A stretch of DNA of 64,000 nt from positions 3,490,501 through 3,554,500 of the forward strand of contig NZ_CP011479.1 of assembly GCF_001011155.1 (NCBI RefSeq), in the 5' to 3' direction. The notes under the pieces were generated by a model. That model made no database searches and was not told where the DNA came from. It worked only from the letters and a program-made list of their open reading frames with translations. This document shows positions 16,751 to 24,562 of the stretch, piece after piece (the first letter of the stretch is position 1; each line of letters opens with the position of its first letter). This DNA comes from Hoeflea sp. IMCC20628. GTDB lineage: Bacteria > Pseudomonadota > Alphaproteobacteria > Rhizobiales > Rhizobiaceae. A program made the position numbers and the translations under genes.

Positions 16751-17953
16751 ATGATCCAACTTTCCATCTGCCTGCCCACCCGCAACAGGCAGACATACTG
16801 CATCGAAACGATCCGCGCACTCGCCGCCAGCGACCGCACGGATTTCGAAGTCATTGTCGGCGACAATTCCGATGACGGCTCGGTGCTGGCCGATTTCTTT
16901 GCCACAGATTTCCACGATTCCCGCTTCCGGTTAATCGGACCTGAGGACACGGTGCTGCCCATGGTCGACAATTGGGAACGCCTGGCCGGGCAGGCCAAGG
17001 GCCGCTGGGTATCGGTGATCGGTGACGATGATTATCTCGATCCGAAACTTGTTTTGCTGCTCAAATATTACGAGCGGCTCTACCCCGAAGTCGAGGCCGT
17101 CAGCTGGGCCCGAATGAGTTTCAACTGGCCGGACAACCGGCCAAGCCCGGCATTGTCGGTGCTGCCGGTCAGCCATGAAACCCTGGTGGTCATCAAATCC
17201 GACGTTCAGGACCGACTTTTCCGCTGGTCTGAAGGTACGCGCCGCCCCGCCGGAGGCTTTGGCGTCTATCATGGCGCGATCCGGAAATCGCTGATGGAGC
17301 GCATCAAGCGCAAATATGGCGGCCGCTATTTCGAGCATCCCGTGGTCGATTTCGAAAGCACCTGCAAGACCATCCGTGAAGCGCGCATGCTGGTTCATTG
17401 CCAGCGGCCACTCTCCGTACTGGGCGCGTGTGCGGCTTCCAACTCGGCCGGTACAAAATCACAAAAGACCCTGATCGAACGCGCCAGGGTCTTCAAGGAA
17501 GAAACCAGGGGCAAGGTCGACATGGACGACCCGGTGTTTCCGTTTCCAATCAGCGACAAGGGCGCATCGATCTGCGCATCGATCGCTTCAACGACGTCGT
17601 GGTTCTGCCGCACCTACGGGATCGATCTGACTGGGTTTCCCGAGAACTTTGCCCGCGCGGCCGTCGATGAACTGAAAAATGTGCACGTGAAGCAGGATTA
17701 CGAAGACAAGAGGGCCTTCTTTGAGCGCGGCTTTGATACCTGGGAGAACGGAAAATGGCGCGAGTGCTTCAAACCTCTGCCGTTTCAGGGTGAACGTTCG
17801 ACCAATGAAATGTGCGGCGTCCTCAAGGACTATCTCTATATCCGCGAAGACGCAGACCCCTCGCAAACACCGGCTGAATTTTATCGCTTCGGCGAACATG
17901 CCATTCTGCCGGTAGAGCATGTTGCATCAGGCGTCCGGACCTTTGCACGATGA
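16751..17953 (+). CDS. Family 2 glycosyltransferase, first of a tandem pair
   Basis: A 400-residue protein with a GT-A nucleotide-sugar domain in the first ~120 residues (LSICLPTRNRQ, then DFEVIVGDNSDD and the metal-binding GDDDYLDP at Asp92-94). The remaining ~280 residues form a domain shared with the next gene, marked by GVYHGA, RYFEHP and PLSVLGACAASNSAG. It has no membrane segment, so it should act at the inner face of the inner membrane on a lipid-linked or protein-bound glycan. The ATG at 16751 aligns with the start of the paralogue. It overlaps the next gene by ATGA and is the first of seven coupled genes. Donor and acceptor are unknown. Confidence 0.85.
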   Translation: MIQLSICLPTRNRQTYCIETIRALAASDRTDFEVIVGDNSDDGSVLADFFATDFHDSRFRLIGPEDTVLPMVDNWERLAGQAKGRWVSVIGDDDYLDPKLVLLLKYYERLYPEVEAVSWARMSFNWPDNRPSPALSVLPVSHETLVVIKSDVQDRLFRWSEGTRRPAGGFGVYHGAIRKSLMERIKRKYGGRYFEHPVVDFESTCKTIREARMLVHCQRPLSVLGACAASNSAGTKSQKTLIERARVFKEETRGKVDMDDPVFPFPISDKGASICASIASTTSWFCRTYGIDLTGFPENFARAAVDELKNVHVKQDYEDKRAFFERGFDTWENGKWRECFKPLPFQGERSTNEMCGVLKDYLYIREDADPSQTPAEFYRFGEHAILPVEHVASGVRTFAR

Positions 17954-19125
17954 CCCGGCTGACCATCTGTATACCCACCCGCAATCGCCAGATCTACGCC
18001 ATGGATGCGGTGCGCCACATGTTGGCCTCGCCACGCGATGACTTCGAAATCCTCATCGGCGACAATTCCGACGATGCGGCACCGTTGGCGGACTTCGTCA
18101 AAGAAATCAATGACAGCCGGTTGCGGCGCCTGCCGCCCGAGGACAAGCCACTTTCGCTCAGGTCCAATTGGGAAAGAATGCCGCCGCATGCACGTGGCGA
18201 ATGGGTCAGCTTCATCGGCGATGACGACTATCTGGACCCGGAACTGTGTGAAGCTCTTAGGGTAGCCAGTGACCGGGTTCCCAGCGTCGATGCCTTCAGC
18301 TGGGGCCGCTCCTACTACGTCTGGCCTGAAGCCAGGCCGCTACCCCAGATCACAAAAATCCCGACCGGCAGCCATCTGATCCACATGGAAAAGAAGGATT
18401 TGATGCGCAAGATGTTCTTCTGGGAAGGTGCCAAGGACCGTCCGGCCTGCCCATTCGGAGTCTATCACGGCGCGCTGAAAAAAGACCTGATGGAACGGAT
18501 TCGTGACGCTTTCTCCAATCGCTATTTCGAACATCCCAATGTCGACTATGACAGCAATTGCAAGACGGTGATGATGGCGGATGCCTGTATCTACTGGGAG
18601 CGCCCGCTTTCGGTGTTCGGATCCTGCAGCGCTTCCAACAGCGCAGGTTTGGGTGACAAAAAGCTCGGCGCGGAAAGGCTCAAAACCTTTCGAGAGGAAA
18701 ATGACGGCGAGTTGGAAGCGAAGGACTTTCCGTTTCCGATAGAATTGGGTCTCACCGCCTCCGTGGCGCACACCATCGAATGGTTGAAACAACGCTACGG
18801 CATAGAGTTGAACGGCTGGGAAGAGGGTTTCATTTCCGCCTGTGCAGGTGATTGCGAATCCCAAAGCGACCGCACCGGGTTCAACGAGAAGAAGGCTGAT
18901 TACGCCGCCGCTATCCGGACATGGGGCGGAGACAAGGCCCTGAAACTGTTCAATCCCGTCTACCGTTACCGGGCCGACATACCGAAATTCATGGGCCATG
19001 CCGAGGGGCATCTCAATTTCGACATGGCGATCGGCAATGCCCAGACTGCGGCAGAGTATTACAAGATCATTGACGGCATGCTTTTCCCGGTACGGCTTCT
19101 GGAAAGCCGCCTGAGCGAGGGCTAA
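17950..19125 (+). CDS. Family 2 glycosyltransferase, second of a tandem pair
   Basis: A 391-residue paralogue of the upstream gene, alike over its full length: LTICIPTRNRQ, DFEILIGDNSDD, GDDDYLDP (Asp91-93), GVYHGA, RYFEHP and PLSVFGSCSASNSAG. The order and spacing are the same, so the pair arose by gene duplication, and the divergence suggests two different linkages or donors. Its ATG overlaps the upstream stop by 4 nt, so translation is likely coupled. No signal peptide is visible. A 53-nt gap follows before the oxygenase gene. Confidence 0.85.
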   Translation: MTRLTICIPTRNRQIYAMDAVRHMLASPRDDFEILIGDNSDDAAPLADFVKEINDSRLRRLPPEDKPLSLRSNWERMPPHARGEWVSFIGDDDYLDPELCEALRVASDRVPSVDAFSWGRSYYVWPEARPLPQITKIPTGSHLIHMEKKDLMRKMFFWEGAKDRPACPFGVYHGALKKDLMERIRDAFSNRYFEHPNVDYDSNCKTVMMADACIYWERPLSVFGSCSASNSAGLGDKKLGAERLKTFREENDGELEAKDFPFPIELGLTASVAHTIEWLKQRYGIELNGWEEGFISACAGDCESQSDRTGFNEKKADYAAAIRTWGGDKALKLFNPVYRYRADIPKFMGHAEGHLNFDMAIGNAQTAAEYYKIIDGMLFPVRLLESRLSEG

Positions 19126-19178
19126 CGCGCAATACGCTTGCGCCTCCGTGCCATAGCGACCTCTTGAGGATCACGAAA

Positions 19179-20024
19179 ATGCAGCTGAACCAGACACAAG
19201 TGAACGACTTCACTCAGAACGGCTTCCTCGTCATTCAAGGGTTCTATGATCCTTCCGATGTCGAGACCGTGCAGAAGGGCATTTACGCCATCATCGGCGC
19301 AGTCATGGCACGGCACGGGATGACTGACGCGAGACCAGCATTCTCAGCTCAAACCTTTGACGCAGGCTACATGGACCTGATCCGTGCCAACCGCAGCTGG
19401 GGCGGCGAGGTCTATGATCTGGTCAAGGAAATCCCGGCCTTCAACCGGCTGATCGCCCATGCGACGCATGAAGATCTGATGCGGCAATTGCGGACTGGCG
19501 CGGTGCCGGGCCTCGCCGCTGGCGGATCGGGCATTCGCATCGACAATCCCAATGAAGACAAGTTCCGGGCGATGTGGCATCAGGAATATCCGGCACAGCT
19601 CAAGAGCCCCGACGGGCTGGTGTTCTGGTCGCCGCTGGTTGAAGTGACGCCTGATCTGGGGCCGGTGATGTTCTGCCCCGGCTCGCAGCGGGAAGGCCCG
19701 CTCGCCGTGTGTCATGCGGATCCCGAAAATGCTGGCCGCAGCGGCGCCTATGCGCTCAAGCTTGCCGGTGAAGACGATGTGCTGTCTCGCTATGAGCAAG
19801 TGGCACCGCTGTCAAAACCCGGCGACCTTGTGGTCCTGGATTTTCTGCTGCTTCACGCCTCGGGCTACAATCGAAGCGACAAGCCGCGCTGGTCGATGCA
19901 GTTCAGATACTACAATCTGGCCAACCCGACAGGACAAAGCCACGGCTGGACAGGTTCCTTTGCCGCTGGCGTCGATTTCCGGACGGTGCATCCGGAATTG
20001 TTTGTGGAGACCGTCAATGACTGA
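19179..20024 (+). CDS. Phytanoyl-CoA dioxygenase (PhyH) family protein
   Basis: A 281-residue predicted Fe(II)/2-oxoglutarate oxygenase of the PhyH type. The N-terminal FTQNGFLVIQGFYDPSDVE is typical, the MWHQEYP segment gives the first iron His (with Glu where many relatives have Asp), GPVMFCPGSQREGP is the characteristic turn, and LLHASGYNRSDKPRWS carries the distal His and the Arg that holds 2-oxoglutarate. In glycan clusters such enzymes hydroxylate sugars or lipid carriers; here that is inferred from position only. The ATG at 19179 has GAGGA 8 nt upstream. It overlaps the methyltransferase gene by 8 nt. Confidence 0.75.
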   Translation: MQLNQTQVNDFTQNGFLVIQGFYDPSDVETVQKGIYAIIGAVMARHGMTDARPAFSAQTFDAGYMDLIRANRSWGGEVYDLVKEIPAFNRLIAHATHEDLMRQLRTGAVPGLAAGGSGIRIDNPNEDKFRAMWHQEYPAQLKSPDGLVFWSPLVEVTPDLGPVMFCPGSQREGPLAVCHADPENAGRSGAYALKLAGEDDVLSRYEQVAPLSKPGDLVVLDFLLLHASGYNRSDKPRWSMQFRYYNLANPTGQSHGWTGSFAAGVDFRTVHPELFVETVND

Positions 20025-21186
20025 TGCCGTGAAACATCGCTGCAATGTGTGTGGCTCCGATGATTTCGACATCATTTTCAAGTCGCGTTCGGCACAAGGC
20101 CTGACATCGCTGTGCCAATTGCGACCAGGAAGAGTGGAAGTCAGCTTCTGTCGATCCTGCGGCCATCTGGGCACGAATGCTTTGGAAGATGTAGAGGCTT
20201 TCTACGAGAGCGATTACACCATACTGATCAGCAGCGTGGACGAAGATCAGATTTACGAAACCGACGGTGACACCGTCATTTACCGAACCGACCACCAACT
20301 CCGCGTTTTGCAGGAGAAGCAGGACATCGTCGCCGGCATGAAGGTGCTCGACTACGGATGCGCTAAGGCCGACATGGCGCGCAGATTGAAGTCCTCAATC
20401 CCGGCCACCGATATTCACCTGTTCGATGTCAGCCGGATGTATATTCCCTTCTGGGAAAAAATCACCGACGAAAGCCACTGGGCATTGCATGAGACGCCGG
20501 ACAACTGGGCCGGTCAGTTCGATATGGTAATGAGCTTTTTTGCCTTCGAACATATCCCCGATCCGGCTGCCTCGATCGCTCACGTGGCGTCATTGCTCAA
20601 GACCGGCGGCGTTTTCTACACTGTCATCCCCGATGCCTTCGGCAATATTGCCGATTTCGTCGTCAGCGATCACGTCAACCACTTCACCGCGACATCGATG
20701 ACCTGTTTGCTTTCAGCGGCCGGTTTCTCCAACATCCAGATCGATACAGACATCCACCGGGGGGCCATGGTGGTGCGCGGCGTCAAGTCAGACCAGCCAG
20801 CGGTTGCCTCCACTCCAGAACCAGCGCAGCTCGCGGCCCTTGAGGCCAAGGCGAAGGAAATTGCGGCGTTCTGGGACGGGGTCGGTGAGGTGATTGGCAA
20901 GCAGGAAGCCGTGGCAGAGGCGCCGGCGGCGATTTACGGATCCGGTTTTTATGGCGCCTATATCTACTCGCAACTGAGCCACTCTGAAAATGTCCGGTGC
21001 TTCCTCGACAAGAGCCCCTACCAGCAGGGGCGCAGATTGTTCGACGTGCCGATTGTCGCGCCGTCCGAACTCGCCCGTGAAACCCGCACCCTTTATGTCG
21101 GGCTCAATCCATCGATTGCACGCAAAGCCATGGCAGGCATGCCCGAACTTTCCGCCGATGACCGCGACCTGGTGTTCCTGACATGA
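20017..21186 (+). CDS. SAM-dependent sugar methyltransferase with zinc-binding N-terminus
   Basis: A 389-residue three-part protein. Residues ~5-50 hold a zinc-ribbon-like CNVCG...CRSCGH pair. The middle Rossmann domain has the SAM motif VLDYGCAKADMA and the FAFEHIPDP segment. The C-terminal ~110 residues form a second Rossmann-like domain (AIYGSGFYGAYIY, then FLDKSPYQQGRRLFDVPI). This layout matches NDP-hexose C-methyltransferases of the TylC3 type, which methylate a keto-sugar carbon; it may equally act on another sugar atom. The ATG at 20017 overlaps the end of the PhyH gene, consistent with a single transcript. Confidence 0.8.
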   Translation: MTDAVKHRCNVCGSDDFDIIFKSRSAQGLTSLCQLRPGRVEVSFCRSCGHLGTNALEDVEAFYESDYTILISSVDEDQIYETDGDTVIYRTDHQLRVLQEKQDIVAGMKVLDYGCAKADMARRLKSSIPATDIHLFDVSRMYIPFWEKITDESHWALHETPDNWAGQFDMVMSFFAFEHIPDPAASIAHVASLLKTGGVFYTVIPDAFGNIADFVVSDHVNHFTATSMTCLLSAAGFSNIQIDTDIHRGAMVVRGVKSDQPAVASTPEPAQLAALEAKAKEIAAFWDGVGEVIGKQEAVAEAPAAIYGSGFYGAYIYSQLSHSENVRCFLDKSPYQQGRRLFDVPIVAPSELARETRTLYVGLNPSIARKAMAGMPELSADDRDLVFLT

Positions 21187-21232
21187 ATGGCAAGCCGGGA
21201 TTTTGTGGCAACCGGATCACAGCCGCAGAGCC

Positions 21233-21916
21233 ATGCACATGAAACTCGCCATCATCTGCTCTGCCGGTGGCGGGTCCGTGCTGCAAGCCTATGATCTGGC
21301 AGCCGCAGCAGGCCTGGTGACTGCCGCCGACATACTTGTCATCGTAGACAGGCCCTGTGGCGCGGAAAGCGGTGCTGCGGTCCGATCGATTGCGACCTGC
21401 CGGATCGACGAACCGGATCGGCTGGCTTTTTCGTCTCGGGCAGCTGGCGAAATCAAGCGGTTTGGCGCAACGGCTGCATTGCTGAGCTTTTCACGGTTGG
21501 TCTCTGAAGAACTGTTTGGCGCTTTCACGACGCTCAACATTCACCCTTCCCTGCTTCCCGGATTTCCGGGAATAGGTGCGGTGGTGGCGGCGCGGGCGGC
21601 ATCAGCACGAGTTCTGGGCGCCAGCCTTCACCGTGTCGACGCCGGGATCGATTCAGGCCCCATGCTGGGCCAGGCATGGAGTCCCGCCGATCCCGAGGCT
21701 TCGGAAGAGGCCTGGAACCGACATAGTTTCATCCACAAGACCTATCTCGCCGCCTTGGTGATCGAGCAGGCGGCGCGCGGCCACGACCTTGCCAGGATAG
21801 GCCTTCAGCCCGAACGACGAACCCCGAGCGCATGCCCGGCACTCAGCGACCCCGGCCTGATCAATGGCTTCCGGGAATTGGTGACGACACGTAAAATGGA
21901 ACATTTCGTGCCATGA
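21233..21916 (+). CDS. Formyltransferase-like protein (PurN fold)
   Basis: A ~227-residue protein with the folate formyltransferase fold. The N-terminal strand-loop LAIICSAGGGSVLQA replaces the phosphate loop of PurN, and the catalytic set is intact: NIHPSLLPGFPG provides the Asn and His, and HRVDAGIDSGPML provides the Asp. It is not purine PurN, because the phosphoribosyl site is changed and it sits in a glycan cluster. A sugar N-formyltransferase acting on an amino sugar is the most attractive role but is inferred. The start is uncertain between ATGs at 21233 and 21239, neither with a strong ribosome site. It overlaps the WbqC gene by ATGA. Confidence 0.7.
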   Translation: MHMKLAIICSAGGGSVLQAYDLAAAAGLVTAADILVIVDRPCGAESGAAVRSIATCRIDEPDRLAFSSRAAGEIKRFGATAALLSFSRLVSEELFGAFTTLNIHPSLLPGFPGIGAVVAARAASARVLGASLHRVDAGIDSGPMLGQAWSPADPEASEEAWNRHSFIHKTYLAALVIEQAARGHDLARIGLQPERRTPSACPALSDPGLINGFRELVTTRKMEHFVP

Positions 21917-22635
21917 GAGTGGTGATCAGCCAGTCGATGTATTTTCCTTGGGTGGGCATGCTCGAGCAGATCCGTCTGGCCGACGTGTTCATCCACTATG
22001 ACGACGTCCAGTTTTCCAAGGGCAGTTTTTCCAACCGGGTTCAGGTCAAGATGCCCGGCGGGATGGCCTGGATGACCGCGCCGCTGCACAATCATCAACT
22101 GGGGCAGACAATCGACGAAGTCCGGCTGCAGCCCTCTCCCGACTGGCACCATCGCCATCTGGCCATGCTGACGCAGAGCTTTGACGGCGCGCCTTATGCG
22201 GCTGACGCGCTGGCGCTGGCAAAAACCGTGATTGATGGCGAGCACGAGACCGTTGCGGACCTTGCCCGAGAGAGCATGCTGGCTTTGTGTCGATATTTCG
22301 GGCTGGATCGCGCGACCCGTTTCGCCGATTCACGCGTTTTGGGCATCGAGGGCTCCGGCAGCGACCGGGTGCTGGCGCTGGTCAAGGCGGTCGGTGGCAG
22401 CGACTACATCACCGGACATGGCGCACGGAACTACCTCGACCATGAGCGTTTCGAGGCTGAAGCCGTGTCGGTGTCCTATATGGACTATCAACGGCTGCCC
22501 TATCCGCAAGTGCATGGCGCGTTCACGCCCCATGTCACGGCGCTGGATCTGGTGGCCAATTGCGGTCGCGACGGCTTGGCGGCAATCGCGTCACAGACGC
22601 GGAACTGGAAGGAATTTACAGATGGACCCGCATGA
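21913..22635 (+). CDS. WbqC-like family protein
   Basis: A 240-residue protein of the WbqC family, recognised from the start VVISQSMYFPWVGMLEQI, then DVFIHYDDVQFSKGSF, NRVQVK and later SDYITGHGARNYLD. Family members sit in O-antigen and capsule clusters; their reaction is not firmly established, and an amino-acid or acyl transfer to sugars has been suggested. The gene begins within the stop of the formyltransferase-like gene and overlaps the next by 14 nt, so it is translationally embedded in the cluster. There are no transmembrane segments. Confidence 0.8.
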   Translation: MRVVISQSMYFPWVGMLEQIRLADVFIHYDDVQFSKGSFSNRVQVKMPGGMAWMTAPLHNHQLGQTIDEVRLQPSPDWHHRHLAMLTQSFDGAPYAADALALAKTVIDGEHETVADLARESMLALCRYFGLDRATRFADSRVLGIEGSGSDRVLALVKAVGGSDYITGHGARNYLDHERFEAEAVSVSYMDYQRLPYPQVHGAFTPHVTALDLVANCGRDGLAAIASQTRNWKEFTDGPA

Positions 22636-23401
22636 AACATTCCGCACTGAGGTCGAGAAAAACATCGACGGTCTTGTTGCCGACACCGATCTGCAGGCGC
22701 TGTCGCGGACATGGGTGCGCGAGATCGCGCCGCACAACTGGGCCTATAATTTCTCCTGGCTCGGACGCCCGGCGATCCAGTTTCCCAACGACGCCTGGGC
22801 GCTTCAGGAACTGGTCTGGAAGGTCAGGCCTGACCTGATCATCGAAACCGGCATCGCCCATGGCGGCTCGCTGATCTATTCGGCTTCGCTGCTGGCACTT
22901 CTCGATCTATGTGACGCGACAGAGCGTGGCGAAATGCTCGATCCGCGCAATCCGGCGCGCAAGGTGCTGGGCATCGATATCGATATCCGCTCGCACAATC
23001 GCGAAGCCATCGAGGCGCATCCGCTGTTTCCGCGCATCGACATGATCGAAGGCTCCAGCATCGCCGCCGACACCATCGCCCAGGTGGCCGCGATCGCCTC
23101 CGGTTACAAGCGGATCCTGGTGTGCCTGGATTCCAACCATACCCATGATCACGTCCTCGCTGAACTCGAGGCCTATGCGCCGATGGTTTCTCCGGGAAGT
23201 TATTGTGTTGTCTTCGACACCCTGGTCGAGGACATGCCGGAACGGCTTTCGGCTGATCGCCCGTGGGGTCCCGGCAACAGTCCGAAATCTGCTGTTCATG
23301 CGTTTTTGAAGGGCAATGCGGATTTTGAAATCGACAGCCGGATCGACAAGAAACTTCTGATTACCGTGGCGCCGGACGGATTTCTCAAGCGGAAGGGATG
23401 A
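22622..23401 (+). CDS. CmcI-like O-methyltransferase (cephalosporin hydroxylase family)
   Basis: A 259-residue protein with the SAM-binding ETGIAHGGSLIYSAS, the acidic LGIDIDIR strand end and the metal-binding CLDSNHTHDHVLAEL, followed by SPGSYCVVFDT. These are the hallmarks of the family that includes CmcI and rhamnosyl O-methyltransferases. In a glycan cluster it most likely methylates a sugar hydroxyl using a bound metal. The ATG at 22622 lies inside the end of the WbqC gene. It is the last gene of the cluster; a 234-bp gap with palindromes separates it from livH. Confidence 0.8.
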   Translation: MDPHETFRTEVEKNIDGLVADTDLQALSRTWVREIAPHNWAYNFSWLGRPAIQFPNDAWALQELVWKVRPDLIIETGIAHGGSLIYSASLLALLDLCDATERGEMLDPRNPARKVLGIDIDIRSHNREAIEAHPLFPRIDMIEGSSIAADTIAQVAAIASGYKRILVCLDSNHTHDHVLAELEAYAPMVSPGSYCVVFDTLVEDMPERLSADRPWGPGNSPKSAVHAFLKGNADFEIDSRIDKKLLITVAPDGFLKRKG

Positions 23402-23490
23402 ATTCGGCTCATATCCGCTCTCGATAACGGAAAAATTCCTCATTTGGTCATTTGCAACCTTGGGAAACCAAGGATTTTGTTCGGTATTTT

Positions 23491-23510
23491 ATTTTCAATC
23501 GATTGAAAAT
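23491..23510. promoter_or_regulatory. 20-bp perfect palindrome upstream of livH
   Basis: ATTTTCAATC/GATTGAAAAT, with no mismatch and no spacer, 126 bp before the livH start. It is a candidate operator for a dimeric regulator; the regulator is not known. Confidence 0.55.
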
Positions 23511-23541
23511 CTGAAAACGTGCAACCGGCCGATTTTTCCTA

Positions 23542-23556
23542 TTCTCGGTCCGAGAA
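23542..23556. promoter_or_regulatory. 15-bp palindrome upstream of livH
   Basis: TTCTCGG-T-CCGAGAA, perfect 7-bp arms around one base, 31 bp after the 20-bp palindrome and 80 bp before livH. It may be a second operator or a short RNA hairpin. Confidence 0.45.
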
Positions 23557-23635
23557 AACACGTTATAGAGTCTGCAAGGGGAAAGAGGGTGCATGCAAGC
23601 ACCCCCCGCAAAATGACAAGAGGGACACCGGCCTC

Positions 23636-24562
23636 ATGGAATATTTTCTGCAGCAGCTTATCAATGGGCTCACATTGGGTTCCATTTATGGGCTTATCGC
23701 CATTGGCTACACGATGGTCTATGGCATCATCGGCATGATCAACTTTGCCCATGGTGACATTTTCATGGTGGGCTCGTTCATCGCGCTGGCGACCTTCCTG
23801 GCGCTTGTCGCCCTGGGCATCACCGCATTGCCGCTGATTCTGTTTCTGACACTGCTTGTGGCCATGCTTTTCACCTCAGCCTGGGGCTGGACAGTGGAGC
23901 GGCTGGCCTACAGGCCATTACGCGGATCGTTCCGGCTGGCGCCGTTGATCACCGCCATCGGCATGTCGATCGTGCTGCAGAACTTCGTTCAGATCACGCA
24001 AGGCGCACGGGTCAAGCCGCTGCCGCCACAGATCCAGGGCGGTGTCACGCTGATTGAAGGCGTCACCGAAAACGGCACCATCGCGGTTCAGCTTTCTTAC
24101 ATGCAAATGATCATCATCTTCACCACGCTGGCGCTGATGATCGGCTTTTCGCTGCTGATTTCCAAAACCTCGCTTGGCCGCTCGCAGCGCGCCTGCGAAC
24201 AGGATCAGAAGATGGCAGCATTGCTCGGCGTCAATGTCGATCGCACCATCTCACTGACCTTCGTCATGGGTGCTGCTCTGGCTGCCGTGGCGGGCTTCAT
24301 GTTCCTGCTGCTCTACGGCGTGATCGATTTCTACATCGGCTTCCTGGCTGGTGTGAAGGCCTTCACCGCAGCCGTGCTTGGCGGTATCGGCTCGCTGCCG
24401 GGCGCGATGCTCGGGGGCCTGTTGATCGGCCTCATCGAAGTGTTCTGGTCAGGTTACTTCTCGGTTGAATACAAGGACGTTGCCGCATTCTCCATTCTGG
24501 TCATCGTGCTGATCTTCATGCCATCCGGATTGCTCGGTAAACCTGAAGTCGAGAAAGTCTAA
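23636..24562 (+). CDS. livH: Branched-chain amino acid ABC transporter, permease LivH
   Basis: A 308-residue inner-membrane permease with eight or so hydrophobic segments. The opening EYFLQQLINGLTLGSIYGL and the following INFAHGDIFMVG are diagnostic of LivH. Towards the end, AGVKAFTAAVLGGIGSLPGA is the coupling loop region that meets the ATPases. The ATG at 23636 fits the family start; the in-frame extension to 23519 does not. It is first in an operon with livM, livG, livF, a small membrane protein and the binding-protein gene. Confidence 0.93.
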   Translation: MEYFLQQLINGLTLGSIYGLIAIGYTMVYGIIGMINFAHGDIFMVGSFIALATFLALVALGITALPLILFLTLLVAMLFTSAWGWTVERLAYRPLRGSFRLAPLITAIGMSIVLQNFVQITQGARVKPLPPQIQGGVTLIEGVTENGTIAVQLSYMQMIIIFTTLALMIGFSLLISKTSLGRSQRACEQDQKMAALLGVNVDRTISLTFVMGAALAAVAGFMFLLLYGVIDFYIGFLAGVKAFTAAVLGGIGSLPGAMLGGLLIGLIEVFWSGYFSVEYKDVAAFSILVIVLIFMPSGLLGKPEVEKV

